Source: Acetobacteraceae bacterium
GTDB lineage: Bacteria; Pseudomonadota; Alphaproteobacteria; Acetobacterales; Acetobacteraceae
DNA length: 11,898 nt
Assembly: GCA_025356735.1 (NCBI GenBank)
Contig: JANXRT010000112.1
Coordinates: 1 to 11,898 of the forward strand
Direction of reading: 5' to 3'
Shown: positions 1 through 6,044 of the stretch, one piece after another
How positions within the stretch are numbered: the stretch's first letter is position 1
Layout of the letters: each line of letters opens with the position of its first letter
Translations under genes and position numbers: made by a program
Notes under the pieces: model-generated
Databases searched by the model: none
The model's input: the letters and a program-made list of their open reading frames with translations, nothing else
Told to the model about the DNA's origin: nothing

Positions 1-273
1 TCAGGTGATCATCGAGGACGGGATCGCGCGCCCGCCTCCGTCATTGGCCGGGCTGCTCGAAATACGCGGGCTGGGCATCGTGCGGGTCGCCCATGGCGCG
101 ACGGTTCCGGCAGGCGATCAAGGGTGGGGGCGATGGTATCGGCCAGCTCCACGAGCAGCGCCAGCCGGGTGGTGGCGACATGGGCGACCCGCACGATGCC
201 CAGCCCGCGTATTTCGAGCAGCCCGGCCAATGACGGAGGCGGGCGCGCGATCCCGTCCTCGATGATCACCTGA
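1..273. repeat. Left-end fold-back inverted repeat (arms 1-95 and 179-273)
   Basis: Bases 1-95 are the exact reverse complement of 179-273, separated by 83 unpaired bases. Both arms hold the same stretch of hprK, once in each direction, so the first arm does not belong to a second gene. At the inner edge (around 87-104) the sequence still resembles the 170-187 region imperfectly, which is the kind of partial microhomology seen at template-switch junctions. A fold-back at the very first base of the window, inside a conserved gene, is most simply an assembly or amplification chimera at a contig end. Confidence 0.9.
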
Positions 274-401
274 TCGTCCGCGACGACGGCGAAGCCGTGG
301 TCCAGAAGGCGCAGCAACAGGTCGGACTTGCCTGATCCTGGCGGTCCGATCAGCAGCACGCCGGCATCGCCCCGGCTTCCGCAGCTTCCATGGATCTGCA
401 T
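9..401 (-). CDS. hprK: HPr kinase/phosphorylase, C-terminal kinase domain, truncated by fold-back
   Basis: This is the single-domain alphaproteobacterial form of HPr kinase, a cytoplasmic enzyme that phosphorylates a serine of HPr in the nitrogen/regulatory PTS. From the ATG at 401 the protein shows a Walker A loop GPPGSGKS at residues 19-26, the ADDQV segment at 41-45 and the family signature EIRGLGIV at 63-70. These occur in the usual order and spacing. No in-frame start lies between 401 and the upstream stop at 426-428, so this start is well supported. Native sequence can be trusted only to about base 96 (residue ~102, just after RLPEP). Beyond that the frame reads antisense through the fold-back to an artificial stop at 9-11. 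The usual C-terminal ~40 residues are therefore missing. Its upstream neighbour is a divergent gene, so hprK looks like the first gene of its transcript here. Confidence 0.85.
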   Translation of the reverse strand: MQIHGSCGSRGDAGVLLIGPPGSGKSDLLLRLLDHGFAVVADDQVIIEDGIARPPPSLAGLLEIRGLGIVRVAHVATTRLALLVELADTIAPTLDRLPEPSRHGRPARCPARVFRAARPMTEAGARSRPR

Positions 402-473
402 GCAGCGGCAATGTGACTGGATGCGTCATGGAAAGAAAGCCCGCCGTCGCGTAATTGGTCCGCCTTGGACAGG

Positions 474-1430
474 ATGGACGAAGTGATCGGGTCTCAAGAA
501 ATAGATGAAGCGGCGAAACGGGTGTTTTCCCATGTCCGGCATACTCCGGTGCTGGATTTCGACACGGCTGAAGCCGGGCTTGCCGGCGTGGTGACGCTGA
601 AGCTCGAAATGCTGCAGCACACCGGAAGCTTCAAATGCCGTGGCGCCTTCAACCGGCTGCTCAGCCTGCCCGACATACAGGCTTGCGGCGTCATCGCGGC
701 GTCGGGCGGCAACCATGGCGCGGCGGTGGCGTATGCCGCGCGCCGCCTCGGCATCACCGCCGAGATTTTCGTGCCCGAACCCACCCCAGCCGCCAAGATC
801 GCCCGCATCCGCGGTTTTGGCGGGATCGTGATCGTTGGCGGCGCGACCTATGCCGAGGCGCTGGAGGCCAGCCGCGAACACCAGGCCCGAACCGGCGCCG
901 TGGAAATCCACGCCTATGACGATGATGCGGTGATCGCCGGCCAAGGCACCGTCGCGCGGGAGTTCGAGGCACAATCGCCAAATCTCACCCATGTGCTGGT
1001 CGCGACCGGCGGCGGAGGACTGATCGGCGGCGTCGCCGCCTGGTACGCGTCCCGTGCGGCGGTGATCTCGGTCGAGCCTGAAGGCTGCCCATCGCTGCAT
1101 GACGCCCTTGCCGCCGGCCGGCCGGTGGCATCCCCGGTTGGCGGCTTGGCCGCCGATAGCCTGGGCGCTCGGAAAGTTGGTGCCCGGATGTTCGCCATCG
1201 CCCGGACGCGTGTCGCCGGCGCGGTGCTGGTCAGCGACGCGGCGATCCTCGCCGCCCAGCGCCTGCTGTGGAACTGTTGCCGGCTGATCGTCGAGCCGGG
1301 CGGCGCCACCGCCCTGGCCGGGCTGCTGTCCGGCGCCTTCGTGCCGCCACAGGGTGCCCGCGTCGGCGTCGTGCTGTGCGGCGCCAACGCCGATCCCGGC
1401 CCGATAGGAACCTCGGAGGCCCCAACATGA
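474..1430 (+). CDS. Threonine/serine dehydratase-like PLP enzyme (fold type II)
   Basis: A 318-residue member of the tryptophan synthase beta/threonine dehydratase family, cytoplasmic. It would deaminate L-threonine or L-serine to the 2-oxo acid and ammonia. The PLP lysine lies in GSFKCRGA (K54); the phosphate or substrate loop SGGNHG is at 77-82; the glycine-rich phosphate-binding loop TGGGGLIGG is at 178-186; and CGAN at 302-305 lies where the PLP ring-nitrogen residue sits in this family. The GQGTVAREF segment (156-164) is also typical. There is no C-terminal ACT regulatory domain, which argues for a catabolic enzyme rather than biosynthetic IlvA. I chose the ATG at 474. An in-frame TTG at 465 and a GTG at 483 (with AGGATGG upstream) are alternatives, because no strong ribosome site precedes 474. 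Related family members act as serine racemases or hydroxyaspartate/ectoine-derivative dehydratases, so the substrate is not fixed by sequence alone. The stop overlaps the next gene's start. Confidence 0.88.
   Translation: MDEVIGSQEIDEAAKRVFSHVRHTPVLDFDTAEAGLAGVVTLKLEMLQHTGSFKCRGAFNRLLSLPDIQACGVIAASGGNHGAAVAYAARRLGITAEIFVPEPTPAAKIARIRGFGGIVIVGGATYAEALEASREHQARTGAVEIHAYDDDAVIAGQGTVAREFEAQSPNLTHVLVATGGGGLIGGVAAWYASRAAVISVEPEGCPSLHDALAAGRPVASPVGGLAADSLGARKVGARMFAIARTRVAGAVLVSDAAILAAQRLLWNCCRLIVEPGGATALAGLLSGAFVPPQGARVGVVLCGANADPGPIGTSEAPT
1415..1419 (+). promoter_or_regulatory. Shine-Dalgarno site GGAGG for the enoyl-CoA hydratase gene
   Basis: GGAGG lies inside the end of the dehydratase gene, seven bases before the ATG at 1427. 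It fixes the start of the downstream gene, whose reading frame stays open for a further 159 bases upstream. Together with the ATGA overlap it indicates coupled translation. Confidence 0.8.
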
Positions 1431-2221
1431 CCGATCTTGTCCGGATCGAGACCGACACGCGCGGCGTCGCCACCGTCACGCTGAACCGGCCGGAGATCGG
1501 CAACGCCTACAACCTGGAGATGCTCGAGCAGATCCTGGCCGGGCTGGCGCGGCTCGCCGCCGACCCTGCCGTGCGCTGCCTGGTGCTGCGCGGCGCCGGC
1601 CGGTATTTCCAGGTCGGCGCCGACATCCACTGGCTCAACGAGGCCGGCCGCTACCCGCCCGATCGCGCCCTCGCCGCCTCGTTGACCACGGTGCGGGCGG
1701 TCGCGGCGCTGAACGAGTTTCCAAAACCGACGATCGCCGTGGTCCACGGCGCCTGCTTCGGCGGCGGCGTCGGCATGGTGTGCTGCGCCGACGTGGCGCT
1801 GGCCGGACCGCAGGCGATGTTCGGCATCACCGAAATTCGCGTCGGCACCGCGCCGACGCCAATCTCGACCCATTTGGTGAACGCCATCGGTTTTCGACAA
1901 GCTCGCCGCTATGCGATCACCGGCGAGCGGTTCGGGCCGGGGGAGGCCTGCCGCATCGGGCTGGTGCACGAGGTGGTGGCGGCGGAGCGGATGGAGGCAC
2001 GCGTTGGCGAAGTGGTTGACTCCGTGCTGCGCGGCGCCCCCGGCGCGACCGCCACCATCAAGCGCGCCCTGCAGGCCGATAACGGCCTGACCTTGTCGGA
2101 GAGCCAGATGCGTCTGATGGCGTTTGAGCACAACGCCGCGCGAAATTCCGCCGAGGGCCAAGAGGGCACCGCGTCCTACGCCGAGAAGCGACTCCCAAAA
2201 TGGTATTCGCCGGCCCCTTGA
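1427..2221 (+). CDS. Enoyl-CoA hydratase/isomerase family protein (methylglutaconyl-CoA hydratase-like)
   Basis: A 264-residue crotonase-superfamily protein, normal length for the family, acting on acyl-CoA thioesters in the cytoplasm. The N-terminal VTLNRPEIGNAYN (17-29), the first oxyanion-hole segment FQVGADI (61-67) and the second ACFGGGVGM (109-117) are clear. The C-terminus ends with the usual EGQEGTASYAEKRLPKW pattern. E136 in GITEIRVG matches the first catalytic glutamate. The second canonical glutamate position is Arg (ARRYAITG, 159-166). That segment and the following GERFGPGEACRIGLVHEVV (166-184) look most like bacterial methylglutaconyl-CoA hydratases of leucine degradation, from memory of the family. 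The gene overlaps the dehydratase stop by ATGA. The exact substrate is inferred, not shown; a generic fatty enoyl-CoA hydratase or isomerase remains possible. Confidence 0.88.
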   Translation: MTDLVRIETDTRGVATVTLNRPEIGNAYNLEMLEQILAGLARLAADPAVRCLVLRGAGRYFQVGADIHWLNEAGRYPPDRALAASLTTVRAVAALNEFPKPTIAVVHGACFGGGVGMVCCADVALAGPQAMFGITEIRVGTAPTPISTHLVNAIGFRQARRYAITGERFGPGEACRIGLVHEVVAAERMEARVGEVVDSVLRGAPGATATIKRALQADNGLTLSESQMRLMAFEHNAARNSAEGQEGTASYAEKRLPKWYSPAP

Positions 2222-2264
2222 CGGCTCGCGCGTCAGGCTCTTGACGGCTCGCGCCGATCAGGCG
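2217..2264 (+). repeat. Short imperfect tandem duplication spanning a stop codon
   Basis: The 15-base string CTTGACGGCTCGCGC occurs at 2217-2231 and again at 2240-2254. Each copy is followed by a GTCAGG- or GATCAGG-like tail, so the unit is about 23-25 bases. The first copy contains the TGA stop of the hydratase gene (2219-2221), and the second fills the 54-base gap before the thioesterase. It looks like a small local duplication. I see no clear hairpin or binding-site logic in it. Confidence 0.6.
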
Positions 2265-2275
2265 ATCCCACGGCG

Positions 2276-2671
2276 ATGAATGATTTCACGGTGCTGCACT
2301 CGCCATTCTTCGGACATATCGGGTTCGAGGTGCTGGAGTGGCGCGAAGGCTTCGTCCGCATTGGGATCGAACTGCAATCCTTCCACCTCAACCGCCACGG
2401 CATCACCCATGGCGGCGTGATGCTGGCGCTGATCGACGAGTCAGGGGCCGCGGCTGGCAACTGGAGCGGCGAGCCGGGCCATATCCGCCGCTCCGTCACG
2501 GTCGATCTGAACGCCCATTTCACCGGCCGGGCCAGTGCCGGCCGGGTGACCGCCAGCGCGCGGGTGGTGAGCCAGGGTCGAAGGATATTTTTCGCCAGCA
2601 GCGAAATCCATGACGAAGGCGGCACGCTGCTGGCCTTCGGATCGAGCACGCATCGGCGTAGCAGCGAGTAG
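2276..2671 (+). CDS. PaaI-type hotdog-fold acyl-CoA thioesterase
   Basis: A 131-residue single hotdog domain of typical PaaI/YbgC-superfamily length, expected to hydrolyse an acyl- or aryl-CoA thioester to free CoA and acid in the cytoplasm. The diagnostic block NRHGITHGGVMLALIDESGA covers residues 39-58. It contains the HGG turn (45-47) and the acidic residue D54 in the position of the catalytic Asp/Glu of PaaI-like enzymes. The following beta strands carry VTVDLNAHFTGRA (74-86) and RVTASARVVSQGRRIFFASSEI (90-111), as in family members. The ATG at 2276 starts a protein that aligns without extra N-terminal sequence; its ribosome site is weak. It lies 54 bases after the enoyl-CoA hydratase on the same strand and is probably co-transcribed, which suggests acyl-CoA turnover after the hydratase step. 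The true substrate is unknown. Confidence 0.85.
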   Translation: MNDFTVLHSPFFGHIGFEVLEWREGFVRIGIELQSFHLNRHGITHGGVMLALIDESGAAAGNWSGEPGHIRRSVTVDLNAHFTGRASAGRVTASARVVSQGRRIFFASSEIHDEGGTLLAFGSSTHRRSSE

Positions 2672-2727
2672 CATGGGGCCCTGCCCCAAACCCTGCCGGG
2701 GTAGCGCCCCGGGCCGCATCCGTAAGT
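2671..2727. repeat. GC-rich multi-hairpin intergenic repeat, copy 1
   Basis: This 57-base element lies between two convergent genes (thioesterase and the unknown 425-aa gene). It can form GGGGCCCTGCCCC, a CCTGCCGGGG arm and GGGGTAGCGCCCC, three overlapping GC hairpins. It matches copy 2 at 5207-5264 with about five differences and one single-base indel. Its place between two 3' ends suggests it may stop transcription from both sides, although no T-run follows. REP-like or miniature mobile elements in alphaproteobacteria often have this look. The first base overlaps the thioesterase stop codon. Confidence 0.75.
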
Positions 2728-2740
2728 AGGCCTTGCCTGT

Positions 2741-4018
2741 TCAACCACCCGCCGAAAGCATGGCCAAAGCCTCATCCGGTCCGGCCAGTATCTCGACCAT
2801 GCGAACCCGGTCCGCCAGCGTGAGCGCGCCGTTGCCGCGCATCGCCCGGACCTCGGTGGCGGTGGCGTGCAGCATGCGGCCGTAGCCTTCCTGGCCGCCA
2901 AGCCGACGGCCGCAAATCTCGATCCGGCGCAGCTGCCGCGCGGTATCCTCCAGCTTCACGATCTCGGCCGAGCCGGCGTCGGGCGGCAACGACAGCATCG
3001 GCAACATCAGCTCGCCGGCCAATCCAGCCTCGAACCGCGACCGGCAAGCCGCTTCCAGCCGGCGGCGCGTGCCGGCGATGGCGCTGTGGCGTTCCCCGCC
3101 CGGAGCCGCGGCACGGTGTGCCCCGGCCTCCAACCCATCCAGCAATCCGGCGAGCCGCGTCAGCTCGGCACCGGCTTCGTTGAGGTCGACGTTGTCGAGC
3201 ACGGCCGTGTTGGCGCTTTCGCGATTGATCGCGCCGAGCACGGCGTCGATCGCCTGCTCGGCGGCGGCGGTGCCGTTCAGCGCCAGGATGCGCAGCAACT
3301 CGTCGGGCCGTGGCAGCCGGCACAGCAGCAGCGCCTGCAGCATGGCCCGGCAGCCGGCGCCGTGGCGGGCGCCACGCTCGAGGATCGGCAGCACCGAAGC
3401 GGCCGGCATCGGGTCGCCGGCTGGGGCGCGCGCGACCAGTTCCTGGATGGAAGCCGCCTGGGCCAGCACCCCGGCGATGGTGGCGGTGGCGCTGTGCATC
3501 GATCGCGGCAGCCCATGCGCCGACCACTCGCCGGGGATGTCGTGGATCGCGGCGATGGCGCGGGCTGCGGCCGGCCACAGCAGGCGGCCCGCTTCCGTGA
3601 TGATGGCCTGGTCGGCGGTGGTGCGGCCCAGGATCATCGCCTCGATCGTCGCCGTTAATTCGCCGAGCGCCAGGCGCATGGCCTCGGCGACCGGGGCGAG
3701 CAGGATGCGGGGGACGGTCGGACCCCCGGGAGTCCAATCCTCGGCCACCACGATCACCGGATCGAACGGCAGGAACAGCAGCCGGCCGAACTGCAGCGGC
3801 CGGTCCGGCCGAAGCTGCGCCAGCCGCGGCCGCAGTGGGGCGATCAGCCGGTCGGCGGCGCCGCGCGCTGGCAGCGCATCGACCATCGCGACCACCCGAG
3901 AAATCTGCCCGTCACGTGCGTCGGCCAGCTTCTGCCGGACGGCGAAGATGTCGGACGCCTTGGCTACTCCCGGCATTTCGGCGGCATCCATGGCCGGCGC
4001 CGTGCCAACCGCGATCAT
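2741..4018 (-). CDS. Conserved-looking protein of unknown function, second gene of a coupled pair
   Basis: A 425-residue protein that I do not recognise. From the ATG at 4018 it has no signal peptide or membrane segment. It looks soluble and largely helical, rich in Ala, Leu and Arg. The most distinctive stretch is RPDRPLQFGRLLFLPFDPVI (70-89), followed by a WTPGGPTVPR loop (95-104); the rest reads as amphipathic helices. The gene begins inside the stop of the 369-aa gene (ATGA overlap, bases 4015-4018), with only a weak GGCGGC ribosome site, so its translation probably depends on the upstream gene. This points to two partners of one complex made in fixed ratio. Strong third-position GC preference and an uninterrupted frame support real coding, against long but unremarkable shadow frames on the other strand. 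It ends 13 bases from repeat copy 1. No enzyme motif, nucleotide-binding loop or DNA-binding motif was seen, so no function is assigned. Confidence 0.75.
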   Translation of the reverse strand: MIAVGTAPAMDAAEMPGVAKASDIFAVRQKLADARDGQISRVVAMVDALPARGAADRLIAPLRPRLAQLRPDRPLQFGRLLFLPFDPVIVVAEDWTPGGPTVPRILLAPVAEAMRLALGELTATIEAMILGRTTADQAIITEAGRLLWPAAARAIAAIHDIPGEWSAHGLPRSMHSATATIAGVLAQAASIQELVARAPAGDPMPAASVLPILERGARHGAGCRAMLQALLLCRLPRPDELLRILALNGTAAAEQAIDAVLGAINRESANTAVLDNVDLNEAGAELTRLAGLLDGLEAGAHRAAAPGGERHSAIAGTRRRLEAACRSRFEAGLAGELMLPMLSLPPDAGSAEIVKLEDTARQLRRIEICGRRLGGQEGYGRMLHATATEVRAMRGNGALTLADRVRMVEILAGPDEALAMLSAGG

Positions 4019-5124
4019 GCCGCCTGCGCCCGAAGCTGCTCGTTGCGCGCGATCTGCTCGAACACCGCGGCACCGGTGCGCCAGTCCTGGTTGAGGCTGA
4101 CCGACCGTCGAAAGCGCGCCGCACTGTCGGTCTCGACCGCGGCGCCCAGCCACTCCGACGCCTCACGCGGCAGCACCGGCACCAGCATCGCCATCTCATC
4201 GAGCGCCAGGCGGCGCGCCGGCGCATTCTCGGCCGCGGCCCAGATCAGGCAGATCTGCTCCCAGCCGTCCATCAGCCAGTCGGACCGCCCGACGCGGGTG
4301 CCGATCCGCTCCGGCCCGCGGCCCCATTCCCGCAGCAATGCCGCCACGCCCCTGGCCATCAGCCGCGCATCCGCCAAGCTGGCGTGGGCGCATTCGATCG
4401 TCACGCCAGCGACGGCCGCCACCATCCCGGCCGCCTGGCCGGCATCGTCGTCATGCTGCTCCGCCCAGGCCGCGGTCTCGGCCTGCACGGCGATCAGCGC
4501 GCGCAGCAGTTTCGGCACCCGCGCCTGCTCGATCGTGGCGCCCATGCCGATGCCCATGAAGATGCCAGCCAGCTCCTCCAGCCCGGCGGCGACGGTTTCG
4601 GGCGGCCAGCCGATGCTCGGCGCGATGTCGGCGATGGTCTGCTTGGCGCGGCCCTCGAGTTCCGCGAGACGCGAACGGTCGGGCGCCAGCGAGGCCCCCC
4701 GGTTCGGCGCCACCTGCTCGACCAGGGCCATCAGCAACTGGAAGTTGGCGACCATCTGATCCTGCCGGTCGGTCTCCGATATCGCCGCGGCGGCCTCCTG
4801 CGCCTCTCGCCCAGCCAGACCCTCGGCCGCGACCTGGCGCGCCAGCCGGCGAATCAGACTTGGCGTGACGACCTTGAGCTCGGCGACCAGCTGCTGCAGC
4901 CTGGCATCGTGCACCGTTGGCCGGCACAGCTCCCGCACACCGGCCCAGGGCAGTATATAGACGCCGCGCCCGCCCGACGGGTTGGGCAGGATCACCTCCA
5001 GCCCCTCCCGCGTGTCCGGCCGCGCCCGGGCGCCGGCCAGCATCGGCGTGGTGAACGGCATGGCAACGCCGCGTTCGAGAAACGTGGAGGGCTGGTAGGT
5101 CTGGGTCAGGTTGGCCGCGGACAT
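4015..5124 (-). CDS. Conserved-looking protein of unknown function, first gene of a coupled pair
   Basis: A 369-residue protein that I do not recognise. The ATG at 5124 is chosen because AGAGG lies five bases before it; the frame is open further upstream but crosses the repeat copy there. The N-terminal ~70 residues are the most distinctive: FLERGVAMPFTTPMLAGARA (15-34), EVILPNPSGGRGVYILPW (43-60) and a single CRPTVHDARL (67-76). This looks like a small beta-rich domain. The remainder (about 75-369) is helical, with acidic and Ala-rich stretches (108-118, 222-232) and a Trp-containing segment SDWLMDGWEQICLIW (281-295). No signal peptide or clear membrane helix is present, although GIFMGIGMGA (187-196) is mildly hydrophobic. 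Its stop overlaps the start of the 425-aa gene by ATGA. Function unknown; it is likely a partner of that protein. No nearby gene gives a pathway clue. Confidence 0.75.
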   Translation of the reverse strand: MSAANLTQTYQPSTFLERGVAMPFTTPMLAGARARPDTREGLEVILPNPSGGRGVYILPWAGVRELCRPTVHDARLQQLVAELKVVTPSLIRRLARQVAAEGLAGREAQEAAAAISETDRQDQMVANFQLLMALVEQVAPNRGASLAPDRSRLAELEGRAKQTIADIAPSIGWPPETVAAGLEELAGIFMGIGMGATIEQARVPKLLRALIAVQAETAAWAEQHDDDAGQAAGMVAAVAGVTIECAHASLADARLMARGVAALLREWGRGPERIGTRVGRSDWLMDGWEQICLIWAAAENAPARRLALDEMAMLVPVLPREASEWLGAAVETDSAARFRRSVSLNQDWRTGAAVFEQIARNEQLRAQAA

Positions 5125-5129
5125 GAACG

Positions 5130-5134
5130 CCTCT
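5130..5134 (-). promoter_or_regulatory. Shine-Dalgarno site AGAGG for the 369-aa gene
   Basis: Read on the minus strand, AGAGG ends five bases before the ATG at 5124. This decides the start, because the open frame extends about 190 bases further upstream without a stop. Confidence 0.6.
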
Positions 5135-5206
5135 CGCGTGGAGCTTCGCGCGATTCTGGGCACGTAACATGAAGGAACCGTTGCCGTAGCGCCGCAGGCA
5201 GTAGAA

Positions 5207-5264
5207 GCATGGGGCTCTGCCCCAAACCCCGCCGGGGTAGCGCCCCGGAGCGCATCCGTTAAGT
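5207..5264. repeat. GC-rich multi-hairpin intergenic repeat, copy 2
   Basis: This 58-base second copy of the element at 2671-2727 contains GGGGCTCTGCCCC, CCCCGCCGGGG and GGGGTAGCGCCCC, each a short palindrome able to fold alone or in competition with its neighbour. Both copies are in the same orientation and share GCATGGGGC at the left and GCATCCGT(T)AAGT at the right. It sits upstream of the 369-aa gene and downstream of the glycosylase gene, so the two copies bracket the unknown two-gene unit. Confidence 0.8.
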
Positions 5265-5379
5265 GTGGGGGTTCAAAGGGCGACGGCCCCTTTGCGGGTT
5301 TGGGCGTAGCAGGCAAAGGTTCCGACTGCCGCCTTCAGCAGTTGGAATGCCTGCGGAGGGAGCGCCCAACCTTTCTTGC
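5265..5379. other. Structured non-coding stretch next to repeat copy 2
   Basis: No convincing gene is seen here. A 7-bp perfect stem (CAAAGGG at 5274-5280 with CCCTTTG at 5288-5294) is followed by a larger dyad: TTGGGCG at 5300-5306 pairs with CGCCCAA at 5363-5369, and CGTAG..AAAGGTT at 5305-5321 mirrors AACCTTT..CTACG at 5368-5384. Between them ACTGC and GCAGT (from about 5325 to 5342) can form another stem. The block may be a longer form of the repeat, of which copy 1 keeps only the first part, and may also end transcription of the glycosylase gene. No U-run supports a classical terminator. Confidence 0.45.
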
Positions 5380-6033
5380 CTACGGTGTTGGCAGGTCGTC
5401 GATTGCCGGACGGCCGGTGATGTGGCGCCAGTGATGCCACAGCAATCGCGCGGCAAGCGAGCGCCACGGCCGCCAGGGCTCGGCCAACAGACGGAGCGCC
5501 ACTGCATCAGGCCGCGTTGGCAAGCCTTTCAAGGCGCCGCAGGCGCCGGCGACGGCAATGTCGCCGGCCGGAAAGATATCTTCGCGGCCGAGCGCGAATA
5601 GCAAATAGATCTCGGCGCTCCACGGTCCCATGCCGCGCACCGAGGTGATCGCCGCGATCGCCGCTGCGTCGTCCATCGCGGCGATTCCGGCCGCGCTCAG
5701 CCGACCGTTGGCGAAGGCTTCGGCCAGGGCGCGGGCATGGAGTACTTTCGGCCGCGACAGGCCGGCGGCGCGCAGCTCGGCCTCGGGCAGCCTCAGCAGG
5801 CCCGCCGGGTCGAGCGATCCGGGCAGGGCGGAGAGACGTTGCCAGATCGCGCCGGCGGCCTGGCTGCTGATCATCTGGCCGACGATGGCCTGGAGCAGCC
5901 CGGGAAAGCCGGCGGCACGCCGCCGCCACGGCAGCGGTCCGGCAGCCGCCTCGATGCTGGCGAAATCCGGATCGAGCACGATCAGCCGGTTCAGGCCGGC
6001 GCGGGCGCTCTCCGGGGGATGAGGGAAGCCCAA
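5380..6033 (-). CDS. DNA-3-methyladenine glycosylase II family (AlkA-like, HhH-GPD)
   Basis: About 217 residues, the usual size of short AlkA-like glycosylases, which remove alkylated purines from DNA in base excision repair. The family entry segment LLQAIVGQMISSQAAGAIWQ (46-65) is followed by SRPKVLHARALAEAF (93-107). The helix-hairpin-helix VRGMGPWSAEIYLLF (132-146) and FPAGD (154-158) come next; D158 sits at the place of the catalytic aspartate. The C-terminal EPWRPWRSLAARLLWHHW pattern is also standard. The start is uncertain: I chose TTG at 6033, 12 bases after the acetyltransferase stop, because no in-frame ATG lies nearby and the alignment to relatives should begin about there. No clear ribosome site precedes it, so coupling to the upstream gene is likely. 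It shares a strand and probably a transcript with the GNAT gene. Confidence 0.85.
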   Translation of the reverse strand: MGFPHPPESARAGLNRLIVLDPDFASIEAAAGPLPWRRRAAGFPGLLQAIVGQMISSQAAGAIWQRLSALPGSLDPAGLLRLPEAELRAAGLSRPKVLHARALAEAFANGRLSAAGIAAMDDAAAIAAITSVRGMGPWSAEIYLLFALGREDIFPAGDIAVAGACGALKGLPTRPDAVALRLLAEPWRPWRSLAARLLWHHWRHITGRPAIDDLPTP

Positions 6034-6044
6034 CCGGGAAAAGT

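Noticed and set aside
1..95. A plus-strand gene fragment of hprK as a second gene copy
   Set aside because: It is an exact inverted copy of 179-273 at the extreme edge of the window, best explained as a fold-back.
914..2161. Long minus-strand reading frame opposite the dehydratase and hydratase genes
   Set aside because: It is antisense to two genes with clear family motifs, has the biased composition of a shadow frame and shows no motif of its own.
3835..5172. Long plus-strand reading frame opposite the unknown gene pair
   Set aside because: Its protein is dominated by Arg, His, Pro and Gly, as expected of a GC-rich shadow. The minus-strand frames have balanced hydrophobic content, a ribosome site and an ATGA junction.
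5274..5294. Classical rho-independent terminator for the glycosylase gene
   Set aside because: The 7-bp stem is good, but no T-run follows it on either strand, so it is noted only as part of a structured region.
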